The position numbers and the translations under genes were made by a program. DNA of 64,000 bases from Corallium rubrum (taxonomy: Eukaryota > Cnidaria > Anthozoa > Scleralcyonacea > Coralliidae), in contig OZ035997.1 in assembly GCA_964035015.1 (NCBI GenBank), forward strand, positions 19,095,700 through 19,159,699. The letters are read 5' to 3'. The notes under the pieces were generated by a model that saw nothing but the letters and a program-made list of their open reading frames with translations, was not told where the DNA came from and did no database searches. Within the stretch, counting starts at the first letter, position 1. Each line of letters opens with the position of its first letter. This document shows positions 1-10,923 of this stretch, piece by piece.

Positions 1-325
1 CTCCAACAATATAGACAATCCATGTATACACTTATTCAGAAAAAGAAATCACAAGTTATTACTATGGAGAGAAAACACAGGTATCTGCCATCTTAGAATT
101 GTAAAGTGGAAAGACACGAAGGGGAAAAAAGAAAGGGGAAGAAGAAGATAAAGGAAGAGGAAAATGGAAAAAAGATAGAGAAAAAAAATAGTGACAGAAA
201 ACGAGAGACAGGGAAAAAGAAAGAGTGAAAAGGAGAATAGAAAATGGAGAAGAAGAAAAGAAAAATAGAGGAAGAAATAGAAAGAAAGAGGAAGAGTGCA
301 TGTTTATTAGCTAGCATACACCTAC
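1..325. other. Purine-rich intronic sequence, no gene seen
   Basis: This stretch lies just downstream (minus strand) of a coiled-coil exon and is probably intron. From about 110 to 300 it is a long A/G-rich run on the plus strand. Open frames across it only reflect that composition. I see no domain, RNA gene or element end here. Confidence 0.6.
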
Positions 326-1344
326 CACGTTAGCTTTCTCTTGTGCGGCTTTCCTAAGTTCCCGTTCTTCCTCTAAGCCAGTTCGATGTTCCTGAACCAG
401 ACGGAGCTTTTCCTTAAGCGCCTCTTCTCCCCCCAAGAGGTCGCCTATCTCTTCCACAAGTTCATTGTCCTTGCGTTTAAACTTTTCAAGAGCTTGTTCC
501 TTGCTTGCAACCTGAACCTCGAATGTCTTTTCTAAAGAAAAGATACTTTTCGTAACTGTTGTGTCAAAATAGTTGAACTACTGTGAATTAAAATGTGTTG
601 CAGAGAAGTAAGACAAAATGTCGATGACAGTGAGTTTGGTTTAGATGGACTGTCTGATGACTTTGGATTCCAGTGGGTGGGGTTGAGAGCTGGATGCATG
701 GCTGACTGGATAGATAACAGGAAGGGGTGAGAAGAATTTTTAAGAATTTTTTAGCTTATAAAATATTTAAACAATTCTTAAAAATACGAACCAGTGAATT
801 GAATATCCTCAGCGCAATTGTTTTTCATTTGTTCAAAGTCAGAAGTGAGATAATCCATCTGACCATTCGTCTCTTCTCTTGTATCTTTGAACCATTTCAA
901 GATGTTGGCCTGTTCTTCCTCTCTGCCATCAACATCTGCCTTGCTGCCCCTCACAGCTTCCTCTGCAAAGAAATTAAAAAGACAATTTGAAAAGCAATTA
1001 CAAAACATAAAGTAAAAGTTTAAACATTTTGACATAGTTTATCCATTTTCCCTCGGCAGATATTCCCTTATAATTAAGCTCGATTTCTCTGGCCCCAGGC
1101 CGGTGTAATTACCTCCACAGGAAAAGACGGCTGGACGCGTGAACCACAGAACGTGTATGTGACGTATTGCATAAACCATATCAGAAACCACAGAAGCTGA
1201 CAGAAACGAAAACTGCTTGGTCATTTACCAATTTCTCTAGATCTAGAGCTTCCCGTTGTAAACGTTTAGACAATCAATCTTAAGTGTTTCTAAAATGCGA
1301 TCACATACCTCACTCTCACTCACCTGCATTCTGTTGACCACCAT
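326..1344 (-). CDS. Putative secreted coiled-coil protein, first four exons (partial gene)
   Basis: Four minus-strand segments have consistent splice signals and phases. Exon 1 (1344-1324) encodes MVVNRMQ and ends in a gtgagtg donor. Exon 2 (1196-1113) follows a pyrimidine-rich acceptor and adds a hydrophobic run (LLWFLIWFMQYV), so the N-terminus resembles a signal peptide. Exon 3 (about 960-792) contains NILKWFKDTREET. Exon 4 (531-326) is rich in E, K, L and Q with coiled-coil character (EQALEKFKRKDNELVEEIGD) and ends in a gtaggtg donor. Phases agree between exons 1-2 and 3-4. The exon 2-3 join works only if the second AG of the cagag acceptor (exon from 960) is used; otherwise a small exon is missing. 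The gene runs off the left edge. The family is not recognised, and secretion is inferred from the N-terminus alone. Confidence 0.55.
532..791. other. Intron of the minus-strand gene
   Basis: Lies between two phase-compatible exons (792-962 and 326-531). A short plus-strand open frame (about 592-729) crosses it but shows no recognisable domain, so I treat it as chance. Confidence 0.5.
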
Positions 1345-1568
1345 TTTGAACTGACGATAACAATAATCCGAATAATATATGCCTGCGGAAAATTTGTGAT
1401 TGGTGCAAAATATTGACAACGACAAAGTCACGAGTCCAGCCGTGATTTCGGGGGAGGTACTGAAGTATCGGGGTTCGAGACACGGCTGGAAATCGAGCCC
1501 AATACTCCCGGCCATGTGACGTGTAAAATAGTCTGGCGTAAGAGGAAGTAAAATACACAAAACTCGAG
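1345..1568. promoter_or_regulatory. Upstream region of the minus-strand gene
   Basis: This is the roughly 220-bp gap between the proposed start codon at 1344 and a MITE. It should contain the 5' UTR and promoter. I see no clear TATA box or other defined element. Confidence 0.3.
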
Positions 1569-1856
1569 CAAGGGCGCAACCAGGATTTTTGAAAGGGGGG
1601 TCGTTTTCAGGATAAAGTTACGACACAAATCTAGGGGAGTCCGGGGGCATAGCCCCACGGGAAATATTTGAACTTTGGGTCTGTAAAATGGCATTTTCTG
1701 CATTGACACTTTTGACCCACGTATAAAGGTTTTAAGTCACACGATTTAGGCATCAGAGAGAGAGTAGAAGTAATTTTTGACCTCCAGAATTTCCCTCGCA
1801 CCACAAAAGGGGGCGGCGGTCGCACCTCCGACCCCCCTCTCGTTGCCCGCGCCTGG
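1569..1856. mobile_element. hAT-like MITE with 7-bp target duplication
   Basis: A 288-bp sequence beginning caagggcgcaacc and ending ccgcgcctgg, flanked by actcgag on both sides (1562-1568 and 1857-1863). The inverted ends match imperfectly. Its core (gggagtccgggggcat) recurs in diverged form near 58720, so this is a repeat family. The 7-8 bp duplication and ends suggest a non-autonomous hAT element; no transposase is encoded. Confidence 0.5.
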
Positions 1857-2209
1857 ACTCGAGTGTCAAATGCCGTCTAAAAAAAGATAACGCTACTCTG
1901 GCGTAACACATTTTGAACGTAGCTCAAAATGTTACTGTTCATGACCCAAAGTTTCGACGACACTCTGATCTTGTGTGATCGTCTTTAAAGTGCTTATATC
2001 ACTTGTGGGGTTTTAACGTGTTTGAATAGAGCAGAAAAAATCAGTTAATAAGTTATCTGAACATGCCAATTCTCAAAAATTTCCGTCGTTCATTGTAACA
2101 CCTTGGGGACCTGGGACTCAGGAACGAGTCAATCCAAAACAACTACGTTTCGGCTTATTGATTCACAGAAACACATATATTTGACTGAAAAATCGAAATG
2201 CAGGGCTCA

Positions 2210-2529
2210 TGTTAGACTGTGATTATAAATGTTAGAGAATAAATAGAGTGAAATAATAGTTAATTTATCTCAGCGGAAATGTTGCGTAAGGCTCATCTTG
2301 ATTGACAGTCGAAACCAGAGCACATGGTTTCTAAACTCAATTAATAGGTCTAGTGTTTCAGAAGTCAGATCAGTGTCGAGATCGACACACGTGTAAATAA
2401 TAGAAGTGTAAGAACGACGTGTAAATATTTGGGTTAAACTCGGAAAATAAAGTATGAGTTGGAGTCTACTTTGTCTTTGGTTTACGTTGGTAATCCTGGT
2501 ATAAAGAACCTGAACGAACAAGAGTAACA
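2210..2529 (+). repeat. 5' LTR of the Gypsy element
   Basis: 320 bp, TG at the start and CA at the end. Contains aataaa near its 3' part. Nearly identical to 9370-9689. Confidence 0.93.
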
Positions 2530-2828
2530 TTTGGCGACCCCGGCAGGATTTCCAGGTCAACTAAGAATGGTTATAGGCTTACAGATGGCTAAGCGAGTCA
2601 AAAGTGAAGAGGTGTGCTACCAAGTTCCCAACCAAAGTTAAAGGACGAAAGACGACTTCATTCGAGGTGAGATCGTTTTAATTTGTTTATCATATAGAAG
2701 AGCGTCATAGGCGAAGTCAATGTGCCGCGCGCTTTATGACTGCGAGTTGCGGCAAAGAAGGCAACCTTGTTATTGATACAATTGAACTTTGATCCGTCAT
2801 TTGAACTTTAACACATCAGATAAACTGT
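2530..2828 (+). other. Gypsy leader with primer-binding site
   Basis: Untranslated leader between the 5' LTR and the Gag-like frame. The tRNA-primer site candidate (tggcgaccccggcagg) starts two bases inside the LTR border. The cognate tRNA was not determined. Confidence 0.6.
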
Positions 2829-4226
2829 ATGGCTATGGATAAGCTCGAAGCGTTGCAATTCGAGTTAGAATCCCTGCTCTATACGAAAGACGAGGCTGAA
2901 TTAAAAGAATTCGCGGTTTCGATAAGCCTAGATGTTGAGCTCTCGGGGAAAAGCAAAATAGTTGCGACAAAGCTAATTCAAAAATCTATCGAAGAAAGGG
3001 TAAACGAAGATGGGGAACTGCCAGAAAAAGTTTCGTGGTTTCAAAAAGCCATCAGTTCTTTGAAACCGGCATCGCAGAAAAAAAGCGAAGCTGAACTTGC
3101 GCTCAGCGAATTAGAACAGCAAATAGAAGAGTTAAGACAAAAACAACAAGCGGAAATGGACAACATGCTGTCTAAACTAGCACAAGCGAAAGTACAAGAC
3201 AAACAATCGGTAGGCGACACTAAGGTCACAAACGCTGGTAAACCCGTAGAAAACCCTGAGGAAAAGCTTCCAACAAATGCGTCATTCTTGTGTCGCGAGT
3301 TTAAAATTTCGGGACAGATTGGTGAGCCAGGTCAGACCGACAAACTCACTTTCGTTTCGCTTACACATCAGATCGATTCCGGTTTAAAGCGTCAATACAA
3401 GGAAAGCGAAATTGTCGACGCCGTGATCCGCGCTATTTCTTTGCATAGTAGCCTACGTAGCTACGTGGAAACGTTAAACGATTTGTCCCTTCCTAAACTG
3501 AGGAAAATCCTTCGTGTGCATTATCGAGAGAAATCTGCGTCAGAACTGTATCAACAGCTGGCTACGATCTTTCAACACCCGAAGGAGACCGCACAGCAGT
3601 TCCTTCTTCGCGCCCTTGACTCGCGTAACAAAGTAGGTTTTGCTAGCAAAGAGTCCGACTGCGAAGTGTACTACGATGAACCTCTAATTCAGAAGACGTT
3701 CATGAAATCCTTTGAGACTGGTCTTCGAGACGACATCCTCGCTGCAAATTTGCGACCGATACTTCGTTTATCCGAACTGACAGACTAAGATTTAATGAAG
3801 AATGTCAACGAGCTGGCGTCCCACCAGGCAGAGCGACAAAACAAGCTCGCATCCGAAAGAAGGCTTGCCAAAGTTAATTCGTGTGAAGCGGACGAGACGG
3901 AAACAAAACCAAGAAAATCTGTCGATAGCAACCAACAAATATTGGCCGAAATCCGCGAAATAAGATCCGAAGTCGAAAGCCTAAAACAACAAGCCACTCG
4001 AAGCGACGATAAACCGAAAGATAATCGGAACAACTCGTACAAAGATCGGGGACCGTCGAGGGCTATGCGCTACCGAGGGAGGGGATGCCAAGCCTGCAAG
4101 AAACGAAATATCGGCGCAACCTGCAGGCACTGTTATGCGTGCGGAGAGTATGATCATATCGCCTCAGAATGCGAGAAAAATGCGCCTCAAACCCAGAATC
4201 AGGGAAACGGGAGACGGCTACCCTAA
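2829..4226 (+). CDS. Gag-like region with zinc knuckle (Gypsy, fossil)
   Basis: The first part is a K/E-rich protein with a helical, coiled-coil-like stretch (LEQQIEELRQKQQAEMD), then a region resembling retrotransposon capsid (IFQHPKETAQQFLLRAL). The distal part is basic and ends in a CCHC zinc knuckle, CYACGEYDHIASEC. Gag proteins of this family package element RNA; the knuckle binds nucleic acid. It lies directly upstream of the MYND finger and protease. Confidence 0.8.
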
Positions 4227-4270
4227 ATGTGGGACAGGGGATAGCCGAAGAAAAGAAAGTGTCCCATCAA

Positions 4271-4396
4271 TGCAATGGCTGCAATCGAGTTTTAGAACAG
4301 AATCAGACATTTTGGCGTTGTATGTGTTGCAAACTTGTTAACTACTGTGGTAGGAAATGCCAGAAAAATTACTGGCCACAGCATAAAACATTATGT
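4271..4396 (+). other. MYND-type zinc finger between Gag and protease
   Basis: In the same frame as the protease, the spacing is C-x2-C-x12-C-x2-C-x5-C-x3-C-x7-H-x3-C, starting CNGCNRVLEQNQTFWRC and ending NYWPQHKTLC. This matches the MYND zinc-finger pattern, a protein-protein interaction domain of eukaryotic regulators. It comes directly after the CCHC knuckle region and about 57 residues before the protease DTGA motif. A MYND finger is not a standard Gypsy domain; capture from a host gene is my inference. Confidence 0.8.
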
Positions 4397-4499
4397 AATG
4401 CCATCAAACAGGAAATTAAAAACAGAAAACAAATGACGCAAGATACAGACTCTGGTATTTTTGTCAGCCATCTCACACCAAGACAACATAAAAAGCTTG

Positions 4500-4860
4500 T
4501 CAGCCTGGTAGGCAGAAGGTGCTCGATTAAAGAAAAACTTAACGGGGAAAAGACAGAGATTCTGTGGGACACTGGAGCTCAGGTATCCATTGTTTCAGCA
4601 AGCTTCATGAAGGAGACCTTTCCAAACGTTTTGATTAGGGATACGAGCGAACTAGTGGATGGTGATCTTACTGTGACTGCAGCCAATGGTAGCAACATAC
4701 CGTATAAAGGATGGGTGGAACTAGATTTACAAATTAGAGATTCTGGACACACACTTTCGGTTCCCTTTCTAGTAGCAAACGAGGAGGTGGAACTTCCTTT
4801 GGTTGGCTTCAATGTTATTGAACATTTTATTAAGGACAACAAACTTCAAGGCAGTGATAT
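4500..4860 (+). CDS. Aspartic protease of the Gypsy element (fossil)
   Basis: Contains the active-site motif ILWDTGAQVSIVS at about 4559 and a downstream hydrophobic strand (PLVGFNVIEHF) typical of retropepsins. It processes the element polyproteins. Placed between the MYND finger and reverse transcriptase, as expected for Gypsy. Confidence 0.85.
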
Positions 4861-5499
4861 GGAAACTGCTTTCGTTGGTGTAAATGCTTGTGATGCGACA
4901 GCCCTTGTCGATTTTGTGAACAATGTCAACCATGATGAATTGTGTCTTGTGAAGACATGCAAGAAAGATGTGCTTATACCTCGAGGCCAGTCTGTGAAAG
5001 TAAGCTGCAGGGTGAACACTGGTCCACTAGATAAACGAACACCAGTTTTGTTTGAAGCTGATGAGAACAGTCAGTGGCCTTCTGGGATTCAAGTTGTTGA
5101 CACATTATTGACGGTAAATGTGGGCAAATCTAGTAAAGTGGAAGTGGAGGTAAAGAATACGACCAACCATGACATTAAGTTAAAGAACAGAACAGTACTA
5201 GGCCGCCTACAACTTATTCAATAAGTTGTTCCTGTAGAGGTGAAATTAAAGACAGATGGATCAACCGGACAATCATCTCCACAACGAAACGAAGAAAACA
5301 ACAGCGCGGCAACTCCCCAGAATAATCGCGAACCAATAAACTTGCCGAACAATTTGAAAGACGTGGATTTAGGTGACTTAAACAGCGAGCAAAGAGAAAC
5401 TGCTGCGCAACTGCTGATCGAACAGGCCGATGCATTTGCCCAAGACGACGATGACATTGGTTGTATCTCTGATCTCCAAATGAACATCCAACTCAACGA

Positions 5500-6830
5500 C
5501 ACCACACCTGTTCAGAAGAACTACGTCGCTGTTCCCCGACCATTGTATCCAGAAGTAAAAGCTTATGTTGAAGATTTATTGAATAAAAATTTTATTCGCA
5601 AATCGACATCATCCTACAGTTCGCCTGTGGTTTGCGTTAGAAAGAAAGATCAGAGCCTAAGGTTATGTGTGGATTATCGTGAGCTGAACAAGAGAACTCA
5701 AGTAGATCGTCATCCTATTCCTAGGATCCAGGAAACCCTAGACAATCTTGGTGGCAATTCACGGTTTTCGGTACTTGACCAAGGGAAAGCCTACCATCAA
5801 GGCTTCCTCAAGGCCGAAAGCCAGCCTCTCACTGCGTTCATAACACCATGGGGGCTGTACGAGTGGGTGCGCATTCCTTTTGGACTTTGCAACGCACCAG
5901 CCTCTTTTCAGCGTTTCATGGAAATGTGCCTTGGGGATTTACGAGATGAAATATGTGTTCCGTATCTGGATGACATCGTCTTCAGCACATCCTTCGATGA
6001 ACACATTGTACACCTTCGAAGAGTCCTTCAGCGCCTGAAAGAACATGGTGTCAAGTTGAAACCAAAAAAGTGTACCATGTTCAAGCGAGAGGTTTTGTTC
6101 CTTGGACGAGTCGTTTCAGAAGAAGGATACAATTTGGATCCGTCTACAATTGCTCCCGTACTTCGTCTGAGAGAAACTTCTCCCAAAACCATAAACGAGG
6201 TCCGGAAACTAATGGGATTTTTGAACTATTATCGTCGATATATCGAGAACTTTTCACGGATTGCCAAACCAATTTACGACCTGGTAAAGTTAGTGGACAA
6301 AGACGAAACGAACGCCAATCCCAAGAGAAAACGACGCAGCCAGCCACCTCCAAACCAAGAAATTATTTGGACAGCAACTCACCAATCAGCTTTGGAGCAA
6401 CTTATCGAATGTCTTGTAAGCGTCCCAGTGATGGCATACCCAGAACCCAATAGTCCTTATGTACTGCACACAGATGCATCCGAAACCGGACTAGGTGCTG
6501 TGCTCTACCAACAACAAAACGATGTTCTGCGTGTTATTGCTTATGGTTTTCGCACATTAACTCCAGCAGAGAAGAATTACCATCTTCATTCCAGCAAATT
6601 GGAATTTCTCGCTTTGAAGTGGGCAATTTGTGAACAATTTAGGGATTACCTCTACTACTGTATGCTCCAAGTTTTCTTGTGTTTACAGATAACAATCCAT
6701 TGACCTATGTCTTGTCAACCGCTAAGCTAAACGCCACTGGACTCCGGTGGGTTGGGGAGCTAGCGGATTTCCACTTTACAATACGTTATCGACCAGGAAG
6801 AGCAAACGCTGACGCTGACACGTTATCCCG
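5500..6830 (+). CDS. Reverse transcriptase and RNase H of the Gypsy element (fossil)
   Basis: RT motifs seen: [63 protein letters not shown] and the catalytic YLDDIVFST. RNase H follows with [18 protein letters not shown] and the end motif [12 protein letters not shown]. Order and motifs place it in Ty3/Gypsy. It copies element RNA into DNA. Confidence 0.9.
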
Positions 6831-7261
6831 AACTCCGAATGATATGGACGAGTACATGAGATCGTGTACGGAGGAAACCAGTCAAAACGAGTTACGAACA
6901 ATCATTCAAACCGTGCAGCTTCAAGAACAGGGAAAGGTGAACTGGATATCTTCGTTGACTAACGATCCAAGTATTCTCAGTGCCGACGCATCACGCCCTC
7001 TAGAGAACAACAGACCAACACTCGAATTAAATGACATTCGACAGGCCCAAACCGAAGATAGTGTTATTGGTACAGCGTACTCGTTTATCAAAGCAAACAA
7101 ACGACCCACCGCAAGTCAGCGAGCCCGCGAATCAGCCGACACACGCCTGTTTCCACGAATGGCAGAAACTATCAATCGACGCACATGGAATCTTACGAAG
7201 GAAAAGTGGTCCACGCAACCAAATAGTTCTTTCCAGAAAGTATCACCCTATGGTTCTGAAA

Positions 7262-9010
7262 GAGCTTCACAACAATATGGGTCATCTGGGATCTGATCGG
7301 GTTCTACACCTTGTAAGAGATCGGTTTTATTGGCCGCGAATGCAAAGTGATGTGGAACATTACGTTAAGAACCTCTGTCACTGTATTAAACAGAAACCCC
7401 AAAGATTAAAAAACAGAACTCCACTTCAACCAATCATTACCTCGTCGCCATTCGAGTTGGTATCAATAGATTTTGTTCACCTAGAAAAGTCGAGTGGAGG
7501 ATTCGAGTATATCCTAGTGATTGTTGATCACTTTACGCGATATGCCCAAGCGTACCCTACCCGCAACAAGGCAGGAAGAACAGTGGCAGAGAAACTGTAC
7601 AACGATTTCGTGCTACGTTTTGGATTTCCCGCCAAATTCCATCACGATCAGGGTGGCGAATTCGAGAACCAACTCCTCCTGAGACTTGAACAGCTATGTG
7701 GTGTAAAGCATTCCCGCACAACAACGTACCACCCACAAGGAAACGGACAGGTGGAACGATTTAATAGAACGCTGCTGGATATGCTTCGAACACTTCCTGA
7801 CAACGAGAAGTCGCACTGGAAAGATCACGTAAACAAGGTGGTGCACGCGTACAACTGCACGCGAAACGATTCGACCGGGTATTCACCATTCTTCCTCCTG
7901 TTCGGACGACACCCCCGGCTACCAATCGACCTTATCTTTAACTCCAGCACATCAACACCTAATAAGAACTATCCACAGTACGTTTCACAATGGAGAAATG
8001 CAATGCAAGAAGCATACCAACTAGCAGGACAGAAGATGAATCAGAGAGGTGCTACAGCCAAGAAGTACGACGATCGTTGGGTACGGAGTTCAGTTCTACA
8101 GCCTGGTGATCGAGTTCTGGTGCGAAACCTGAGTGAACGTGGTGGTCCTGGAAAGCTTAGATCATACTGGGAAAATGACGTTCACGTCGTGGTTCAACGG
8201 AAAGGTCCGCAAAGTCCAGTTTATGAGGTTAAGTCTGAAACTACAGGAACGAAAAGCCGAATTTTGCACAGAAATTTACTGCTTCCGTGTGACTTCTTGC
8301 CAGTGGAACGTCAACAGACTAATGCTACCTCAACAATTCCACCACAACGACCACGTAACAAACGGAAACAAAGGCTCGTTGCCCCAGTAACGAACAATAA
8401 CGAAACTTCCACTGACGACGAAGAGATGCCTGATGTTGTCACGATCTTCAACCCCAGAGACGCAGTTCCAAATCCCCACCACGAGAGTGTTCCAGAGACC
8501 GAAATTGTTCCAGAGATCGAAATTGTTCCAGAGACTGAAATTGTTCCAGAGAACGTGGGGCATAACGATCAGCTGCAAGACGTATTACCTGTAGCACCTG
8601 AAGACAATAACGACCATGGTGAGCAAGATGGTGCAAATCAAATTGGTGAAATGGAAGCGCCTCCGTTGGTGGAATCAAGAACAAGAAGAGTGAGACAACC
8701 ACCTGACCGCCTAACGTACTACGGACGTGGTCAAGTAGGACCAGCAAACCTGTTTCACACGTCGGCAACATCTCCACCAATTCGTTGGTGTCCACCTCAC
8801 CTGTTTGCGACCAATACGCCTTTTCCATTTGTCTACCCACCACCCATGTATGGATCGCCCGTCGTTAACACACCTTACCTATTTCCCAACCACAACACCC
8901 CGTACCCAAACCACAACTTACCTTACCCACTCACCAACTTCCAGCAACCTGTATATGGACAGTCAACGATGCCTTATCAAGCCAACTGGAACTTTAATCC
9001 ATATTATTAA
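7262..9010 (+). CDS. Integrase of the Gypsy element with Pro-rich tail (fossil)
   Basis: The N-terminal HHCC zinc-binding region (HNNMGHLGSDRV to LCHCIKQ) is followed by the catalytic core with D, D and E in SIDFVHLEKS, HHDQGGEFENQ and GNGQVERFNRTLLD. The C-terminal part (GKLRSYWENDVHVVV) resembles the Gypsy GPY/F module. The last 250 residues are an acidic region with repeats of IVPE plus a proline/tyrosine-rich tail. Integrase inserts the cDNA and, in this family, leaves a 4-6 bp duplication, in line with ctca here. Confidence 0.88.
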   Translation, partial: ELHNNMGHLGSDRVLHLVRDRFYWPRMQSDVEHYVKNLCHCIKQKPQRLKNRTPLQPIITSSPFELVSIDFVHLEKSSGGFEYILVIVDHFTRYAQAYPTRNKAGRTVAEKLYNDFVLRFGFPAKFHHDQGGEFENQLLLRLEQLCGVKHSRTTTYHPQGNGQVERFNRTLLDMLRTLPDNEKSHWKDHVNKVVHAYNCTRNDSTGYSPFFLLFGRHPRLPIDLIFNSSTSTPNKNYPQYVSQWRNAMQEAYQLAGQKMNQRGATAKKYDDRWVRSSVLQPGDRVLVRNLSERGGPGKLRSYWENDVHVVVQRKGPQSPVYEVKSETTGTKSRILHRNLLLPCDFLPVERQQTNATSTIPPQRPRNKRKQRLVAPVTNNNETSTDDEEMPDVVTIFNPRDAVPNPHHESVPETEIVPEIEIVPETEIVPENVGHNDQLQDVLPVAPEDNNDHGEQDGANQIGEMEAPPLVESRTRRVRQPPDRLTYYGRGQVGPANLFHTSATSPPIRWCPPHLFATNTPFPFVYPPPMYGSPVVNTPYLFPNHNTPYPNHNLPYPLTNFQQPVYGQSTMPYQANWNFNPYY

Positions 9011-9369
9011 ATTAACTCTTACTAGTACAATTATTATAAACAAAAAAAAAGAAGCTCCATAACTTTTACGCTATACTGTTTAAGATACATGAGTATCTAG
9101 AAGCTATCATGCGAGACGAATTGATTTGATACCAATTGGTGATACAAGCTGCAGCGTATTATTCTGGTATTTGATAGAAGAAAAGGGATGATTATAAATT
9201 TGATAAGTAGGATCCTGTCAAAGTTTTTCAAGTATGATGATAGCGTTCATGAAGAGAATATCTCTAGAATAACTGGGTACCACATGGTACCTCCAATTTT
9301 TTGAAGATCAGTAGGTTGAGAATCCCCAGTTAGTGTCACGGGACGACACTTATTTGAAGAGGGGGAATA
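9011..9369 (+). other. Gypsy 3' untranslated region and polypurine tract
   Basis: Non-coding sequence between the integrase tail and the 3' LTR. It ends in a purine-rich tract (gaagaggggga) that would prime plus-strand synthesis. Confidence 0.65.
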
Positions 9370-9689
9370 TGTTAGACTGTGATTATAAATGTTAGAGAAT
9401 AAATAGAGTGAAATAATAGTTAATTTATCTCAGCGGAAATGTTGCGTAAGGCTCATCTTGATTGACAGTCGAAACCAGAGCACATGGTTTCTAAACTCAA
9501 TTAATAGGTCTAGTGTTTCAGAAGTCAGATCAGTGTCGAGATCGACACACGTGTAAATAATAGAAGTGTAAGAACGACGTGTAAATATTTGGGTTAAACT
9601 CGGAAAATAAAGTATAAGTTGGAGTCTACTTTGTCTTTGGTTTACGTTGGTAATCCTGGTATAAAGAACCTGAACGAACGAGAGTAACA
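9370..9689 (+). repeat. 3' LTR of the Gypsy element
   Basis: 320 bp, differing from the 5' LTR at two positions that I can see. Followed by the target duplication ctca at 9690-9693. Confidence 0.93.
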
Positions 9690-9943
9690 CTCACACCCGT
9701 TTTCCAGAACGCACGAGAGTTCCAACTAGGAAGACGGTCGGCTTAGGTTCCTGAGTCCCAGGCCCCTGTGCTTAAAAATGAACGACGGAAATTTTTGGTG
9801 AAAAGCCGAAATTGGCATGTTTAAAGGCTTATATCTCAGAAACTATTAAAGTAAATCAAAAACGGCAAAATAAGTTATTAACTAACTTTTTTTTACTCTA
9901 TTCAAATACGTTAAAACCCCGCAAGTGATATAAGCACTTTAAG

Positions 9944-10537
9944 GGTGTAAGGAGAAGTCCTATATTTATATTCTCAAATAAGAGCCACTGATGACATAAT
10001 CTATCTATTAATACCGACATCCCAACCTTCCCATTCATTAGGGAGCTTAAGCAAGCTATAGGACGAACGACAGCAATCTAAAGTTCAGTATCTAGCAGAA
10101 ACCATGAATCATTTACGTAGTTTTGAATACGTAACGTGTGTTTTTCGACATCCAAAAGCTTTAGAGTTCTAAAAGGACTTTAATTTTTCGCATAGTTTGA
10201 AGTCAAACTCGACTAACATGTTTCGCCGTTTCACGGGTTAACGTCGTCCTGAAGAAGTGGAAATGATCTGAATAACGTTGTATGGAGACCGGGGACGGCG
10301 TTAGGATGACTCTTGGGACCAAAAATACAAATTAAATCTATTTTGAAATATATCAAAAAAAAATTCCGTTTCACATCATAACTCATAAGTAAAATAATAG
10401 GTACGCATTGCGTACATGCGGATACTAGTATTTATTTGGCTTACAGATAATGATTGAACAATGTAAATTGTTCACTAAAACATACTGAAAAAAACAAACT
10501 AGATAATCTTGTGAAATATCAGCATATTTTCTCACGT
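9944..10537. other. No gene seen
   Basis: AT-rich sequence between the foldback arm and the Polinton. No open frame, RNA gene or element boundary was recognised. Confidence 0.5.
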
Positions 10538-10543
10538 CTCACC

Positions 10544-10908
10544 AGTAGTATAGAATATGAGGCTACCAGGCCACTTTTTTTTTTTTGCCGAAAACTGCTC
10601 TAAAATGTCAGAATTCAACGGAGAATGGTGTTTGAAAGAGCAGACTTTTTTTCCTCTTTTTCCCCCTTTTCGTATTTTAGGGATGGATTATGACGTTTTT
10701 CCTGAAAACACCTAAAAGCGATCAGGGTTGTGGTTTTAACACACCCTACTTACTCCCCGATTTCTGTTCAGATACTTTTGTCTTGTGTTGGTACACATGT
10801 TTTCCCACGGTTACACCACCAGATAGCAGTCCGAGACATGGTATGTACGGTGTGATCATGGCTACAACTTTACCAACATCACTTTTTAACAGTTTGTCCT
10901 TTTGTAAT
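10544..10908 (+). repeat. Left inverted terminal repeat of the Polinton
   Basis: Identical over its length, as far as I can compare, to the reverse complement of 31399-31763, including a 12-base T run. Preceded by ctcacc. Confidence 0.93.
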
Positions 10909-10923
10909 CGTGACAGTTTTAAT

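Larger units (their letters stand above)
2210..9689 (+). mobile_element. Ty3/Gypsy LTR retrotransposon with MYND finger (fossil)
   Basis: A 7.48-kb element with 320-bp LTRs of about 99% identity (two differences seen) and a 4-bp target duplication ctca (2206-2209 and 9690-9693). Part order is Gag-like protein, zinc knuckle, MYND finger, aspartic protease, reverse transcriptase, RNase H, integrase: the Ty3/Gypsy order. A candidate primer-binding site begins tggcgaccccgg just inside the 5' LTR. A polypurine tract (gaagaggggga) precedes the 3' LTR. The coding region appears interrupted a few times. LTR similarity implies a young insertion. No envelope gene was recognised. Confidence 0.93.
1985..9943. 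repeat. Older foldback element split by the Gypsy element
   Basis: Positions 1985-2126 (reading aaagtgcttatatcacttg onward) are the reverse complement of 9745-9943, with shared blocks such as aaatttccgtcgttcat and cctgggactcagg. The arms are diverged and carry small indels. The central part (2127-2209 and 9690-9744) received the LTR element. I could not define outer ends or a target duplication. Confidence 0.65.

Noticed and set aside
62-317. Ser/Phe-rich membrane-like open frames on the minus strand
   Set aside because: They mirror the purine-rich composition of the plus strand in an intron.
592-729. 45-residue plus-strand gene between the minus-strand exons
   Set aside because: Lies in a predicted intron, without domain or regulatory signals.
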